Source: Klebsiella aerogenes (GTDB lineage: Bacteria; Pseudomonadota; Gammaproteobacteria; Enterobacterales; Enterobacteriaceae). Taken from it: a stretch of DNA of 64,000 nucleotides. The stretch spans positions 2,416,422 through 2,480,421 of the forward strand of contig CP119076.1 in the NCBI GenBank assembly GCA_029027985.1, in the 5' to 3' direction. Made by a program: the position numbers and the translations under genes. The notes below the pieces were generated by a model. The model did no database searches. It was not told where the DNA came from and saw only the letters and a program-made list of their open reading frames with translations. Positions 24,873 to 33,909 of this stretch are shown one piece after another (position 1 is the first letter of the stretch; every line of letters starts with the position of its first letter).

Positions 24873-26129
24873 TCACCCTTCTACTGACGGCGGGGGGTTA
24901 CCCTGGCGAGTGTTTTCCTGTGATAAACGCCAGAAATCATGCCCGGCGGGATATTGATACAAACGCAGTGAAAACTGTCCGGCGACGGCGGTAATGTATT
25001 CAAAGATCGCGGATTGCGTGTTTTCGTAATCCATCCACATTGTCGATGAGGTAAAGCAGTAAATTTCCAGCGGCATCCCGGACGGCGACGGTTTTAGCGT
25101 TCTCGCGACGATATACATATCTTTAATAATATCGGGTCTTTCGGCGAGATAGTTCATCAGATAATGGCGAAACAACGTTAAGTTGGTCAGGCCATTATCA
25201 ATAAACCAGCGATCCGCGACGCCGCCAGGATCCCGACCATCCAGCAATTTTGTCAGCGGTTCATTCACCCCACGTATCGCCAGCATCGGCGCGAGCATCT
25301 CCTGACTGAGGAAGCTCACCGAATGCTGATCGATATTAATACTGCGCATAATTCTGCGCGCGCCGGACGAGAACATCGCCTGCCAGTTGGTATAGGTTTC
25401 GGTAAGGAAATTCTTGGTCGGAATACGCGAAATGGTGTTATCCCAGTTACGGATGGTGATGGTATGTAGCGCAATATCCGTCACCTCACCGCTCAAGTTC
25501 TTATCGGGCATTTCAATCCAGTCGCCCAGTTGCAGCACATCGTTTGAGGACAACTGAACATTGGCCACCAGCGACAGCAAGGTGTGCTGAAAGATCAGCA
25601 TCAGTACCGCCGCGACGGCGCCAAGACTGGAAATAATAATCACCGGCGATTTGTTCGACATCACGGCCAGGATCATAATTGCCGCCAGAATGTGAACCAG
25701 GATTTTCCCTATCTGGATATAGCCTTTAATGGAGTGGTTTTTACGCTTGGTCTTACGCAGATAGGAGCTATTAACAATATCCAGCATTTCATTGAAGAAG
25801 ACCGACAGGAAAATAAAAAACAAAATACCGCAAATGGTATTAATCGCCGTCACCAGTGATACCGGCATATTAGGCATAAACTGCAGGACGTAATAGACGA
25901 TAATAACCGGAATGAAGTTTGATAGTTTTTCTGCAATACGCCGGTCTTTCTCCAGCGGTACATCCTGTTTATGGCTTCCGAAGAAGACTTTACGTATCAC
26001 TTTTATCAACAAGAATTTGCACAAAAGGTGCGCAAATATGCCGGAGACGAGCAGCAGGATAAGGTTAAAACCGACGGCCAGCGCCGGGTTGCTTTCAATA
26101 AACGTCAATAAATGATTCAAGTACGCCAT
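24873..26129 (-). CDS. MscS-family mechanosensitive channel, YbdG-like
   Basis: 418 residues, close to the length of E. coli YbdG (415), which it resembles in layout. Five N-terminal membrane helices; pore-lining and beta-domain segment around residues 185-260: GAVAAVLMLIFQHTLLSLVANVQLSSNDVLQLGDWIEMPDKN is the MscS core, followed by GEVTDIALHTITIRNWDNTISRIPTKNFL. A long C-terminal cytoplasmic domain completes it. Such channels open at high membrane tension and protect against hypo-osmotic shock. Upstream (26213-26226) there is a 14-base palindrome, CATGACATGTCATG, of unknown role. Confidence 0.87.
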   Translation of the reverse strand: MAYLNHLLTFIESNPALAVGFNLILLLVSGIFAHLLCKFLLIKVIRKVFFGSHKQDVPLEKDRRIAEKLSNFIPVIIVYYVLQFMPNMPVSLVTAINTICGILFFIFLSVFFNEMLDIVNSSYLRKTKRKNHSIKGYIQIGKILVHILAAIMILAVMSNKSPVIIISSLGAVAAVLMLIFQHTLLSLVANVQLSSNDVLQLGDWIEMPDKNLSGEVTDIALHTITIRNWDNTISRIPTKNFLTETYTNWQAMFSSGARRIMRSINIDQHSVSFLSQEMLAPMLAIRGVNEPLTKLLDGRDPGGVADRWFIDNGLTNLTLFRHYLMNYLAERPDIIKDMYIVARTLKPSPSGMPLEIYCFTSSTMWMDYENTQSAIFEYITAVAGQFSLRLYQYPAGHDFWRLSQENTRQGNPPPSVEG

Positions 26130-26355
26130 GCTTTATCGCCTGAATGAGTATGCCATTTTGTATTAGCCGTTCACCTGGAGGCTATTTATACAAAAATTTA
26201 ACTAATTCGCATCATGACATGTCATGGACAGATAAGTCCACGCTTTGCGATCGCCCTTTTCATTCGCGTTATATATATGACGGTTTGCATTAATCCTCTT
26301 CTGCGCCCACTATTAAGAGGCGAAAAATGAGGACAGAGAAGGTTCAGGAGGATTC

Positions 26356-26805
26356 ATGTTTAAAGCAGTTACCGCCATCGTCGCACTCGCCGTATCAACC
26401 AGCGTTCTGGCGCAAAGCGACGTCACGCTCACCTCGTTGGCAAAAGACAATGCGACCAAAGCGGCATTCAGCCAAATGGTCAAAGGCCATAAACTGCCTG
26501 CCTGGGTTAGTAGCGGCGGGACCGGATCCCCGGCGCAGACCGTGAAGTTAGGATCTGAATCCTGGCAGGTGTTAAGCGCCTGTAAGCCGCATAACTGCGC
26601 GAGCGAGCGTATCGCCGTGATCTGGTCGGAGAAGTCAAAACAGATGTCGGGTGTTTTCTCGGTCGTTGACGAGAAAACCGCACAGGAAAAACTGACCTGG
26701 CTTAATGTCAACGATGCCCTGTCGATTGATGGGAAAACGGTACTATATGCCGCACTGAGCGGTAGTCTTGAGAATCACCCTGACGCGTTTAACTATCAGC
26801 AATAA
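26356..26805 (+). CDS. ivy: Ivy, inhibitor of vertebrate (C-type) lysozyme
   Basis: 149 residues with a perfect AGGAGG ribosome site. Signal peptide to about residue 19 (TSVLA-Q), so periplasmic. The lysozyme-inhibiting loop CKPHNC (E. coli CKPHDC) is present, and the C-terminal EKLTWLNVNDALSIDGKTVL and SLENHPDAFNY are nearly the same as in E. coli. Ivy plugs the lysozyme active site and also limits lytic transglycosylases. It sits alone beside the end of the T6SS locus; in E. coli it is elsewhere, so the locus neighbourhood differs. Confidence 0.95.
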   Translation: MFKAVTAIVALAVSTSVLAQSDVTLTSLAKDNATKAAFSQMVKGHKLPAWVSSGGTGSPAQTVKLGSESWQVLSACKPHNCASERIAVIWSEKSKQMSGVFSVVDEKTAQEKLTWLNVNDALSIDGKTVLYAALSGSLENHPDAFNYQQ

Positions 26806-26826
26806 AAATCAGCAATAAAAATGAGT

Positions 26827-26854
26827 AACCCCGTTATCGATGGATCGCGGGGTT
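26827..26854 (+). terminator. Hairpin after ivy
   Basis: AACCCCG ... CGGGGTT (7 pairs, 14-base loop) about 20 bases past the ivy stop and just before the convergent T6SS end. No T-run; may act in both directions. Confidence 0.4.
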
Positions 26855-26873
26855 AATCACGCTTCGGATAGAT

Positions 26874-27461
26874 TCAACCGTTCTGTTGACGCATGTTGCG
26901 CGCCACGACAGCAAGCCGCTGGCTACGACAATAAATGGCAAACAGCACAAAGCCCCGACGGTTGAAGATGAATCGGCAACTCAGTAATGCCAGCGCGGCA
27001 ATCGCCAGAGGCCAGGCGCTCTCACCTGCGCTCAGCAACGCCCTGATCCCCTGTACGACCGTGAGCGCTGACAGGATAAGGAATAACGTCAGAAACCCCT
27101 TCAACCCGGCGGTATAGCCGCGCGCCAGCAGTACGCCGCTGGTTATCAAAAAAATAACCAGCGCCAGCGAGGGCACAAAAAAGCTCAGCGCCTGCGTCGG
27201 CGGGGACAGACCCGGTAGCGTATGCAGGAACGGCAGCAGATTAAACGCAAAAGCGAGTATGAACAGCGGGAACAGCGTAGCTACCGGGAAGGGGTTCTGC
27301 CGGGGAAGCTCGCCGGGCGGGCGCGAAAAATAGCGCTCAAGCTCTGGCGTGGAATGATTCAGCAGGCTGGTGTCACGGCGCGCAATAGCGCGGTCGATCT
27401 CCCGCCCATGCTGTATAAGGTCGCAAAAAATACCCCCGGCGACCAGATTCAGAATCCCCAT
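26874..27461 (-). CDS. Four-helix membrane protein, candidate immunity to the effector
   Basis: 195 residues. A hydrophilic N-terminus of about 55 residues (ERYFSRPPGELPRQ) is followed by about four hydrophobic stretches (FPVATLFPLFILAFAFNLL, ALSFFVPSLALVIFLITSG, GFLTLFLILSALTVVQG, WPLAIAALALLSC) and a basic tail. Its ATG overlaps the effector stop as TGATG, meaning tight translational coupling, the hallmark of toxin-immunity pairs. Immunity against a membrane-acting toxin is usually a membrane protein, which fits. It is the last gene of the T6SS block. Family not recognised. Confidence 0.7.
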   Translation of the reverse strand: MGILNLVAGGIFCDLIQHGREIDRAIARRDTSLLNHSTPELERYFSRPPGELPRQNPFPVATLFPLFILAFAFNLLPFLHTLPGLSPPTQALSFFVPSLALVIFLITSGVLLARGYTAGLKGFLTLFLILSALTVVQGIRALLSAGESAWPLAIAALALLSCRFIFNRRGFVLFAIYCRSQRLAVVARNMRQQNG

Positions 27462-28423
27462 CAGTACACCGCCAGCGATTGAATCGTGCCAATGATATAT
27501 TTACCAGAGCGAGGAACGTTGCCAGGCGCGGCAATAATCCCACTGACGGCGCTTCCTGCCAGCGCAGCGGCGCTGGTGACGACTTGTCCCAGTTGCCGGG
27601 TCAGCTCAACCTGTACCGGGCCGGTTGGAAAACGTTTCGGATAAAAACCGGCACGAATCACCGCTTTAATTTCTTTATTACTAATACCAGGATTTTGCGC
27701 GCGAATAATCAATTCTGTTAACCGGGCGCGATCCTGGCGCGGATAGCTTTTCAACCACTCGGTCGCTTTTAATGACGACACTGATTTCATGGCTTTCCAG
27801 GTGGCGAGGGCCTCTTTTAATGCCCCGCCCGCGCTGATAAGAGAGATGGCGTCTAATGACGTTGACGTCGCGACATACCACTCCTGGGAATCGAGCCAAC
27901 TAACGGTTTCACCACCGTTTTCGACCAGATCATAAATTCGATACAAACCATTGATGCATTGCAGCCCGGTTGCCGCAGTACCGGCATAACCGATGGCGAC
28001 CAATACGCTACTCCCCCCTGCGGTCAGCGGTGTTGCCGCAGACCCCGCGAGCATCACGCCGCCGGTAATGATCATGGCGCCGCAGGAAAGTACGGTCGAG
28101 GCGATCTCCGTCCCCATTGACGTTGAAGAGACGGCTTCTGTTAACGCCTTGCCCGCCGTCGAAGCAGAAGGCAACGAGGCCGCTTTGGTCACAATCACGT
28201 GCGTGGCGATGCCGCTTTGTCCGTTGGGATATCGTTTAGTTGGACGTACCACGTAACGCTGATTGCCGTCAGAATAGATAATACCCGCCTGATAAAAGTC
28301 GCGGTTACAATCCATGGCGGCGCCTAACGCTTTAAAATCAAAATCGGCGGCGCCGTTACCGGTCATTCGCGCGAAATCGTAGCCGGGTAAGTGGTTCTCA
28401 GGATTCATCCCAGGTAAAGCCAT
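27461..28423 (-). CDS. Candidate T6SS effector with hydrophobic core, DUF4150-linked
   Basis: 320 residues, not recognised as a named toxin. N-terminal third (1-100) is hydrophilic with YVVRPTKRYPNGQSG. A long Gly/Ala/Ser-rich hydrophobic region (about 105-155, including GAMIITGGVMLAGSAATPL and VLVAIGYAGTAATG) could enter a membrane. The last part (235-320) has LIIRAQNPGIS, FYPKRFP and a second hydrophobic patch (277-298). It follows the DUF2169, pentapeptide, DUF3540 and DUF4150 genes, the usual order of an effector-loading module, and is coupled to a membrane protein. A pore-forming or membrane-inserted toxin is inferred. Its C-terminal part recurs at 123-383. Confidence 0.65.
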   Translation of the reverse strand: MALPGMNPENHLPGYDFARMTGNGAADFDFKALGAAMDCNRDFYQAGIIYSDGNQRYVVRPTKRYPNGQSGIATHVIVTKAASLPSASTAGKALTEAVSSTSMGTEIASTVLSCGAMIITGGVMLAGSAATPLTAGGSSVLVAIGYAGTAATGLQCINGLYRIYDLVENGGETVSWLDSQEWYVATSTSLDAISLISAGGALKEALATWKAMKSVSSLKATEWLKSYPRQDRARLTELIIRAQNPGISNKEIKAVIRAGFYPKRFPTGPVQVELTRQLGQVVTSAAALAGSAVSGIIAAPGNVPRSGKYIIGTIQSLAVY

Positions 28424-28446
28424 TTGATATTCCTTATAGTTATGGA

Positions 28447-28839
28447 TTACGGCGCCAGCATCAATACCTTGAACTGGCTGGGAACGATACGCATACCCAC
28501 CGCGTTCGTCGAGTTTTGCAGACTGACGCTGGTTAAGCGCGTCGCCGGCGTACCCTTCAACAGGACAGTAAATGCCCCGGTGAGATGGCGGGACGGACCC
28601 ATGACCGTTCCCGACGCCACGCCGGTGGCGACACCAGGGTTATCACCGTTAGTGAGCGGCGTGACCGTCGCCATATTATGCGCAGGCATCCCCATAAACA
28701 GAATATTCAGCGCGTTTGGGATAGCCGTCGGCCCTAATGCGATATCCGGATACGGGATCGGCGTCGGCGCTGGCATTGGCGTCAGGCAGACATCAGGAAA
28801 CGCTAAATCGACGCCGAACAACTGGCAGTTGGCAAACAT
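28447..28839 (-). CDS. DUF4150 PAAR-like spike-tip protein
   Basis: 130 residues from ATG 28839 (MFANCQLFGVDLAFPDVCLTP), with GGAG 7 bases upstream; the frame to 28878 overlaps the DUF3540 gene. DUF4150 proteins are PAAR-like: PMPAPTPIPYPDIAL, MGMPAHNMATV and the repeated short Gly/Pro turns that form the conical tip on the VgrG spike. Two Cys and one His near the N-terminus and middle may bind the tip metal. It stands directly before the candidate effector and probably carries it by non-covalent contact, since there is no fused toxin domain. Confidence 0.85.
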   Translation of the reverse strand: MFANCQLFGVDLAFPDVCLTPMPAPTPIPYPDIALGPTAIPNALNILFMGMPAHNMATVTPLTNGDNPGVATGVASGTVMGPSRHLTGAFTVLLKGTPATRLTSVSLQNSTNAVGMRIVPSQFKVLMLAP

Positions 28840-28849
28840 CGTGAGCTCC

Positions 28850-29455
28850 TTATCCCATATGGATCTGTTCAGAATCAACCTTGGTGATCGCTTTTGAGGT
28901 GATCACCGTGTTGTGCGCATGCAGCCGTGCATAATCTTCCGCTTTCATGTCTAACTGCCCGGCGCGGACTTGCTCGGTCTGGCGGGTCGTGCGCAGCAGG
29001 TTGTGGCTGATTTGCGTCACGGTGTGCCAGACGGATTCGGCGCGCTTACCAACAATACGTGACAGCGTCACCCATGCCGACAGCTTATCGCCGCTGTAGT
29101 TCATCTCATTGATATGACAGTCGCCCTGTTCGGCAGCGACGCGCAGGCTCTGGCCACTGAGGCTGAGCTCCCCGGCGCTGCGGATATGCAGGTCGCCCGG
29201 CACGCTTAATTCCGCCTGGCGGCTCTCATCACGCTCCAGCACCGCCAGCAGCCAAATCTGGTTGTCGACGCTGCTAATCAGTACCCTGTCGCCCGCCTGC
29301 GGCGCAATCAGACAACTGACCGCCCGGCGGCAGTGCCAGCCGCGCCCTTCGCTTTCAACGGTCATGCTGCCGTCGGCGAAACAATGGGTTACCGTGCCGG
29401 AGGCGTGAGCTGGCGGCATCACCGCCTGCGCGAGTTTATGGTTAATGGTTGTCAT
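28850..29455 (-). CDS. DUF3540 T6SS-associated protein
   Basis: 201 residues from ATG 29455 (MTTINHKLAQAV), with GAGGAGAG upstream; the open frame to 29497 overlaps the previous gene. N-terminal OB-like segment (TVTHCFADGSMTVESEGRGWHCRRAVSCLIAPQAGDRVLISSV), then a short beta-helical stretch (LHIRSAGELSLSG) reminiscent of the VgrG stem. DUF3540 members occur only next to DUF2169/DUF4150 effector modules and are thought to help join the tip and the cargo. It lies 10 bases before the DUF4150 gene. Confidence 0.75.
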   Translation of the reverse strand: MTTINHKLAQAVMPPAHASGTVTHCFADGSMTVESEGRGWHCRRAVSCLIAPQAGDRVLISSVDNQIWLLAVLERDESRQAELSVPGDLHIRSAGELSLSGQSLRVAAEQGDCHINEMNYSGDKLSAWVTLSRIVGKRAESVWHTVTQISHNLLRTTRQTEQVRAGQLDMKAEDYARLHAHNTVITSKAITKVDSEQIHMG

Positions 29456-29466
29456 CTGTTCTCTCC

Positions 29467-30537
29467 TCAACAACGGCTGTGACGCTGCGCGCTCCACGCT
29501 TCAGCGGCTAATAACTCTTCATCATATTCCAGGATCCCCTGGCGACCGGTAAACAATGCCTCTTCCTGACGGGCGCGATGCAAACGCGTGCGGGAAAAGG
29601 TTGCGCCGCGCAGGTCGGCCCGACTCAGGTCGGCGCCGGAAAAATCGCTCCACGTCAGGTCGCATAGCGCGAATCGCGCCCCGGCGGCGTGGACCTGTTG
29701 CAGGATGCTCTGGAACAAGCGGCTCTGGCTAAAATCAGCCTGCTCCAGCACCGCGCCAACAAATATCGCCTGGTCGAACAGGCTGCCGCGGCACTGGGCG
29801 CCGCGCATATCCGCTTCCATAAAGAGCGCCTGACTGGCATTCACCTGATTGAGCTGGGCATCATGCAGTGAAGCGCCTTTAAAGTTACATTGCGTCAGCT
29901 GAGCGCCGTTAAAGTTGGCGCCGTCCAGCGGGCAATCGGTAAACTGGCAGCCGGTGAAGCCCTGACGGGAGTAATTCTTCCCGCGCTGGTCGCACTGGAA
30001 GAATACCACGCGGTCAAACTGCATCCCGTCAAGCGCCGTTGCGCGCAGGTCGATATTAAAAAAGGTGGTCAGCAAACCACGGCTTTGCGCAAAGCTGGCG
30101 TCGGTTAGCTCAGATTCATAAAACACGCTGCGTTCCAGCGCCGAACCCGTAAAACGGCTACCACGCAACTGGCAACGCATAAACTGGCTGCTTTGCAACG
30201 TCGTCGCCGAGAAATCGCTCTCTTGCAAGGCGCACTGATTAAACACGCAACTATCAAGCGTTGTCTCCGGTGCCTGCAGATGAGCCATTTCACACTGATT
30301 AAAGGTGGTCTGTTTGAGCTGCGCGCCGCTCAACAGCAGTTGATCAAGCAGACACTCGGTAAACAGCGCCTCATGCAGGTTGGCGTTTTGCAGGTTAGCG
30401 CCGCGCAGAGAGACTTCCTGAAAAATGCCTCCTGACAGATCGCAACCCTGCAGATTCAGACCATCCAGCGACATTTCACTGAGCGGTTCACCGTTTTTAA
30501 TGCGCTGGACAATATCCGCTGGGGTCAGCGTCGTCAT
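29467..30537 (-). CDS. Pentapeptide-repeat T6SS accessory protein
   Basis: 356 residues made almost entirely of A(D/N)LxX pentapeptide repeats from about residue 25 to 330 (for example LSGGIFQEVSLRGANLQNANLHEA, SDFSGADLSRADLRGATFS), which fold as a right-handed quadrilateral beta-helix. A short non-repeat N-terminus (TPADIVQRIKNGEPL) and C-terminus cap it. Its ATG overlaps the DUF2169 gene stop as ATGA. Together with DUF2169 it likely forms a scaffold for effector loading; biochemical function not established. Confidence 0.82.
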   Translation of the reverse strand: MTTLTPADIVQRIKNGEPLSEMSLDGLNLQGCDLSGGIFQEVSLRGANLQNANLHEALFTECLLDQLLLSGAQLKQTTFNQCEMAHLQAPETTLDSCVFNQCALQESDFSATTLQSSQFMRCQLRGSRFTGSALERSVFYESELTDASFAQSRGLLTTFFNIDLRATALDGMQFDRVVFFQCDQRGKNYSRQGFTGCQFTDCPLDGANFNGAQLTQCNFKGASLHDAQLNQVNASQALFMEADMRGAQCRGSLFDQAIFVGAVLEQADFSQSRLFQSILQQVHAAGARFALCDLTWSDFSGADLSRADLRGATFSRTRLHRARQEEALFTGRQGILEYDEELLAAEAWSAQRHSRC

Positions 30538-33074
30538 ATCACTTCTCCATCACGCTTCGGCAGCGTTTTAATCCGTTTGGTCCATGCGCCATCCAACTGC
30601 GTGGTCTTGCTGGTAAAGGATTGTGAAAGATCGGCGCGGAACAGATTCGCGCCATTGAACCGGGCGCCGCCAAGTTGACTTTTTTGCAGCAGGGCTCCCA
30701 TCAGGTTGGCGTCGGTAAAATCGGCGTCGCGAAAATCGGTGCGGACAAACAGGCTGCCGACCAGATTAGCCCGCACAAAGTTTGTATCGCGACAATCGGC
30801 TTCACTCAGATCGCTGTTTTCAATTTTCGCTAGTTCAAAGCGAGCGCCCTGCAATGGCGTCTGGCGCAGATTGCTCTGCCGCAGCGTGGCCTGGCTGAAA
30901 TCAGCGCCGATGAGCGAACTTTCTGACGCTGCCGCGCTGGCAATCCACGTCGAGCCGCTAAAATCGGCGCTTTCCGCTCTGGTTTGCACCAGTGAACAGC
31001 TTTCCAGCGTGGCCTGATGGAAGACCGCGTTCTCCAGTTCAGATTGTAAAAACGAGCATTTGTGCAGCCGCGCGTGACTGAAATCAGGTTCCGCCAGCGT
31101 CAGCTCCATAAAGACGCAGCCATCAAGATCCGCATGATGGAAGCGGCAGTGAATCAGGCTGATTTCCCGCAGGATTAACGTTTTCAGGATGGCGTTATCA
31201 AAAATGCAGCTATCAAACAACGCATTCTGTAGCTGGCTATCGTCAAAACGGGCGCCGCTGAAGTCGCTTTGATGACACTCCGCCAGTACCAGGCTGGCGC
31301 CGCTAAAATCGCAGCCGCGCAGCGACGAGTGCTGTAGTTCTGTTCTGGCCATCACCGCTCCGTGAAAACGAGCGTTATCCAGTTGGCAGTGGCTAAGGTC
31401 CGCGCATTCAAGTAGCGCCTTGCTAAAGTTGGCGCCGCGAAAATCCATCCCGGAGAAATCGACGCCAGTCAGATCCATGCCGCTAAAGTCACCTCCCTGC
31501 GCCATGGTGCGTTCAGCACGCTGGCGCAGGATCTTCGCCAGATCGCCCTTCAGCCTGACTGCCGGCGGCTGATGCTGGACGGCCGCCAGATACATTTGAT
31601 GAAGCGCCTCGCGTGTTTGCGCGCGCTTTTTCTCGCTTAGCTCTTGCTGGTGCTGATGCAGCATCTCCTGCATCCGGTGCATCGATTCGGGGCCGCGCGG
31701 TTGGTTTTCATCCTTATCCCGCTGCGGATATTGCGCCTCCATCTCGCGTTTACGCTGTTCTGCGTTCTCCTGCATCTCCTGCGCCTGACGCTCCATGTCA
31801 GCAATAAACTCGGGCAGATCCTCAAGCTTCGGCAACGCGGGCTCGTCGATATCCGCCAGCAGGGTATTGATGTCGCCGCCGCTGGCCTCGATAGCGGCCC
31901 GATGCTGATCGCGTAACAACCGGGCGCGATTTTTCATATTGTCATGCTGCGGGCTGGGCGACTGTTCAATTTCATTGTCAATCCACGGCCCAATCGTTTC
32001 TTCCGGCAGCAGATCTTTTTCGCGAAAAGAGAACAGCGCGCCCTTCTCCTTATCCATGCGCTGGGCCAGAATCTTGCGATAATGGTTCAGCGAACGGGAA
32101 GCGCCCTCTTTTTCCAGCGCTGGGATCAGTTGCAGAACGTCGGCGGCATCGTCTTCATTGATGCGGATGTGTCCCTGCCAGATAAGCATCATCTGTTCCC
32201 GATGCGGGAAGAACCATACCGTGGTAGCGCGTAGCGCAATCTCTTCGAATACGCTTTCATCACCACGCTGGCGATTGATGAAACAGCGTGCCTGCCACGG
32301 CGGCAACTGACCTTCCTGCAAGGGTTTCTCGGGATGCATATTCCAGATCCGCCACTTTGCCTGCGGCGGCAGCGTATCCCGGTCATCCCACCACTGATCC
32401 GGGCTGGCGGCGTTAAATACTTTCCAGTCAATATCGCGGGCAAACCCAGGAAACTCGTTTTGTAACCAGCTGGCATCGTACTTTTTGCCCATCCGGCTAA
32501 AGCGCCGCGGCCATTGAATATCCAACGGGCCAAAACTTGCCGGTTGCGGTTTCTGCTTCGGCGAGGTCATTCTCCCGTCCAGCGGTTCAATATTCGGCAG
32601 AGGATGACGCTCAACCCCTTGCTGTTTCAGCGGCGCAAAACCGATGCCGTGCGGGTTGTCGGCGTAGTCGCCGCCGCCATAGGCGCGACTCCAGTCGAGG
32701 CGCATTTCGCTAAACGGCTGCGGTCGGGTCATTCGGTTACCCGCCCAGTCGCGATCGCCGAACACCACCAGCGATTTACTGAGCTTGTCGATATCAATTC
32801 GCGCTACGCAGGCGCTTTTTTCTTCCTGATGATGGGTGTAGGCAAACCCGGTGGCCATAAATTCGGCGCGGACTTTAGGGATCGCCATATCCACGACGCC
32901 GCCGCTGGTTTGCAGTTCGTCAGCGGCAAGCTGCCACAGCTCCATTTCAGGGCGCAGCTGCGGATTCGGCCCCATATCCGCCAACGCCAACACCGAAACG
33001 CCAAGATAATTTTTGCCCTGCCAACGGAATGGCCGGTTAAGTACGCTCAGGCGTAAGGGTTTAATGATTTTCAT
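30534..33074 (-). CDS. DUF2169 effector adaptor with pentapeptide repeats
   Basis: 846 residues. DUF2169 covers about residues 1-340: VVDMAIPKVRAEFMATGFAY, FGDRDW, FSEMRLDWSRAYGG and NPHGIGF are its recognisable motifs. A charged coiled coil (about 400-500, EMQENAEQRKREMEAQ) links to a pentapeptide-repeat beta-helix (about 515-835). DUF2169 proteins act as T6SS effector adaptors or chaperones in several Proteobacteria. The fusion with its own repeat domain, followed by a second pentapeptide protein, suggests both helices stack. First gene of the effector block that ends at 26874. Confidence 0.85.
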   Translation of the reverse strand: MKIIKPLRLSVLNRPFRWQGKNYLGVSVLALADMGPNPQLRPEMELWQLAADELQTSGGVVDMAIPKVRAEFMATGFAYTHHQEEKSACVARIDIDKLSKSLVVFGDRDWAGNRMTRPQPFSEMRLDWSRAYGGGDYADNPHGIGFAPLKQQGVERHPLPNIEPLDGRMTSPKQKPQPASFGPLDIQWPRRFSRMGKKYDASWLQNEFPGFARDIDWKVFNAASPDQWWDDRDTLPPQAKWRIWNMHPEKPLQEGQLPPWQARCFINRQRGDESVFEEIALRATTVWFFPHREQMMLIWQGHIRINEDDAADVLQLIPALEKEGASRSLNHYRKILAQRMDKEKGALFSFREKDLLPEETIGPWIDNEIEQSPSPQHDNMKNRARLLRDQHRAAIEASGGDINTLLADIDEPALPKLEDLPEFIADMERQAQEMQENAEQRKREMEAQYPQRDKDENQPRGPESMHRMQEMLHQHQQELSEKKRAQTREALHQMYLAAVQHQPPAVRLKGDLAKILRQRAERTMAQGGDFSGMDLTGVDFSGMDFRGANFSKALLECADLSHCQLDNARFHGAVMARTELQHSSLRGCDFSGASLVLAECHQSDFSGARFDDSQLQNALFDSCIFDNAILKTLILREISLIHCRFHHADLDGCVFMELTLAEPDFSHARLHKCSFLQSELENAVFHQATLESCSLVQTRAESADFSGSTWIASAAASESSLIGADFSQATLRQSNLRQTPLQGARFELAKIENSDLSEADCRDTNFVRANLVGSLFVRTDFRDADFTDANLMGALLQKSQLGGARFNGANLFRADLSQSFTSKTTQLDGAWTKRIKTLPKRDGEVI

Positions 33075-33131
33075 AGGAGATCTTTTTTTTATGCTGCTGA
33101 GTTGGGCTTAAAGGAAGCATGATATCTGGTA

Positions 33132-33503
33132 TTAGACATTACGATAATCGAGATAGTAAAAATGTTGAGGATCGTCCTGGCGAACGCGAATATTGATTAA
33201 TTGATTCACCTGAACCTCAGATTGGTCTTGAGCGGGGAAAATAACGCCGCGGGTGCCCTGCTGTTCTTGCCCATGCCAATGATAACGAAGGGTCAAAATG
33301 GCTGAGTAGTGGTTGTTGATTCGCTGGTCGCGATCGTATTTGATCTGCAGGATGGTGGCCTCAACATCGACACCATTCATTTTCGTTTTTTTATCTTCCC
33401 GCGCAGAGCGTATATTCTGCATCGCGACCCAGGCCGCGAAGAGCAACACCAGCAGAGGAATGGCCCATGCCATGGTTAACATTATGGTAGAGACGATTTC
33501 CAT
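33132..33503 (-). CDS. Small membrane-anchored DUF3592-like protein
   Basis: 123 residues. One N-terminal membrane helix (IMLTMAWAIPLLVLLFAAWVAM) followed by a basic linker and a small beta domain: MNGVDVEATILQIKYDRDQR, LTLRYHWHGQEQQGT, VQVNQLINIRVRQDDPQHFYY. The G-xxx-A-xI-xxI start and final VxxDPxxP-like strand resemble DUF3592 domains. It is one of about eleven small proteins of similar layout between the DUF2169 gene and ppkA. Function unknown; immunity-type role is a guess from context. Confidence 0.65.
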   Translation of the reverse strand: MEIVSTIMLTMAWAIPLLVLLFAAWVAMQNIRSAREDKKTKMNGVDVEATILQIKYDRDQRINNHYSAILTLRYHWHGQEQQGTRGVIFPAQDQSEVQVNQLINIRVRQDDPQHFYYLDYRNV

Positions 33504-33522
33504 GTTATCTCCTGATTATTTA

Positions 33523-33903
33523 TCACAAAAAAAGCGGTCTGTCGTATAGCGCAATTCTCTGCGGGTTTGCCGGATCGTATTTAATCGTTGTGCCATTGCC
33601 CGGTTTAAAACGTTCAATGTCGCTGAAACTCAGGGTGTGATTCAGACTTGCTTCAACTTCAACCTGTTCGAGCGTCTTAAATTTAAAGGTGATACGGTAG
33701 ACAGGCTGACTTCCACTCCATACGCTGGTCTGGTGTGCGGCAATGATATCCGCGTTGACCGCAATCCCGGATTGCAGGACCTCGCTCTGGGTGAAACCAT
33801 CTTTTAAATGCGGATAAACGTCCTGATAAAGAAAACGAGCCATGGGATAGATGCCAAACACCAGGGCAATGAGTCCCATAACGACAAAAAAGAGTATATC
33901 CAT
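33523..33903 (-). CDS. Small membrane-anchored DUF3592-like protein
   Basis: 126 residues. N-terminal helix (ILFFVVMGLIALVFGIYPMA), then the beta domain: SGIAVNADIIAAHQTS, YRITFKFKTLEQVEVEASLNHTL, FKPGNGTTIKYDPANPQRIALYD. The closing VxYDPxNPxxxxL motif is the most diagnostic DUF3592 feature. Belongs to the same class as 39314-39688 and 33132-33503. It lies 6 bases after the next upstream gene, so the array is transcribed together. Confidence 0.7.
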   Translation of the reverse strand: MDILFFVVMGLIALVFGIYPMARFLYQDVYPHLKDGFTQSEVLQSGIAVNADIIAAHQTSVWSGSQPVYRITFKFKTLEQVEVEASLNHTLSFSDIERFKPGNGTTIKYDPANPQRIALYDRPLFL

Positions 33904-33909
33904 CGTGAA

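Noticed and set aside
26213-26226. 14-bp palindrome CATGACATGTCATG upstream of the mscS-like gene
   Set aside because: Short and self-complementary by chance in AT-rich DNA is plausible; no second copy or associated regulator, so noted but not called as an operator.
27461-28423. Calling the candidate effector a specific nuclease, NADase or deaminase
   Set aside because: No catalytic motif of these classes is visible; only the hydrophobic core and the gene context support a toxin role.
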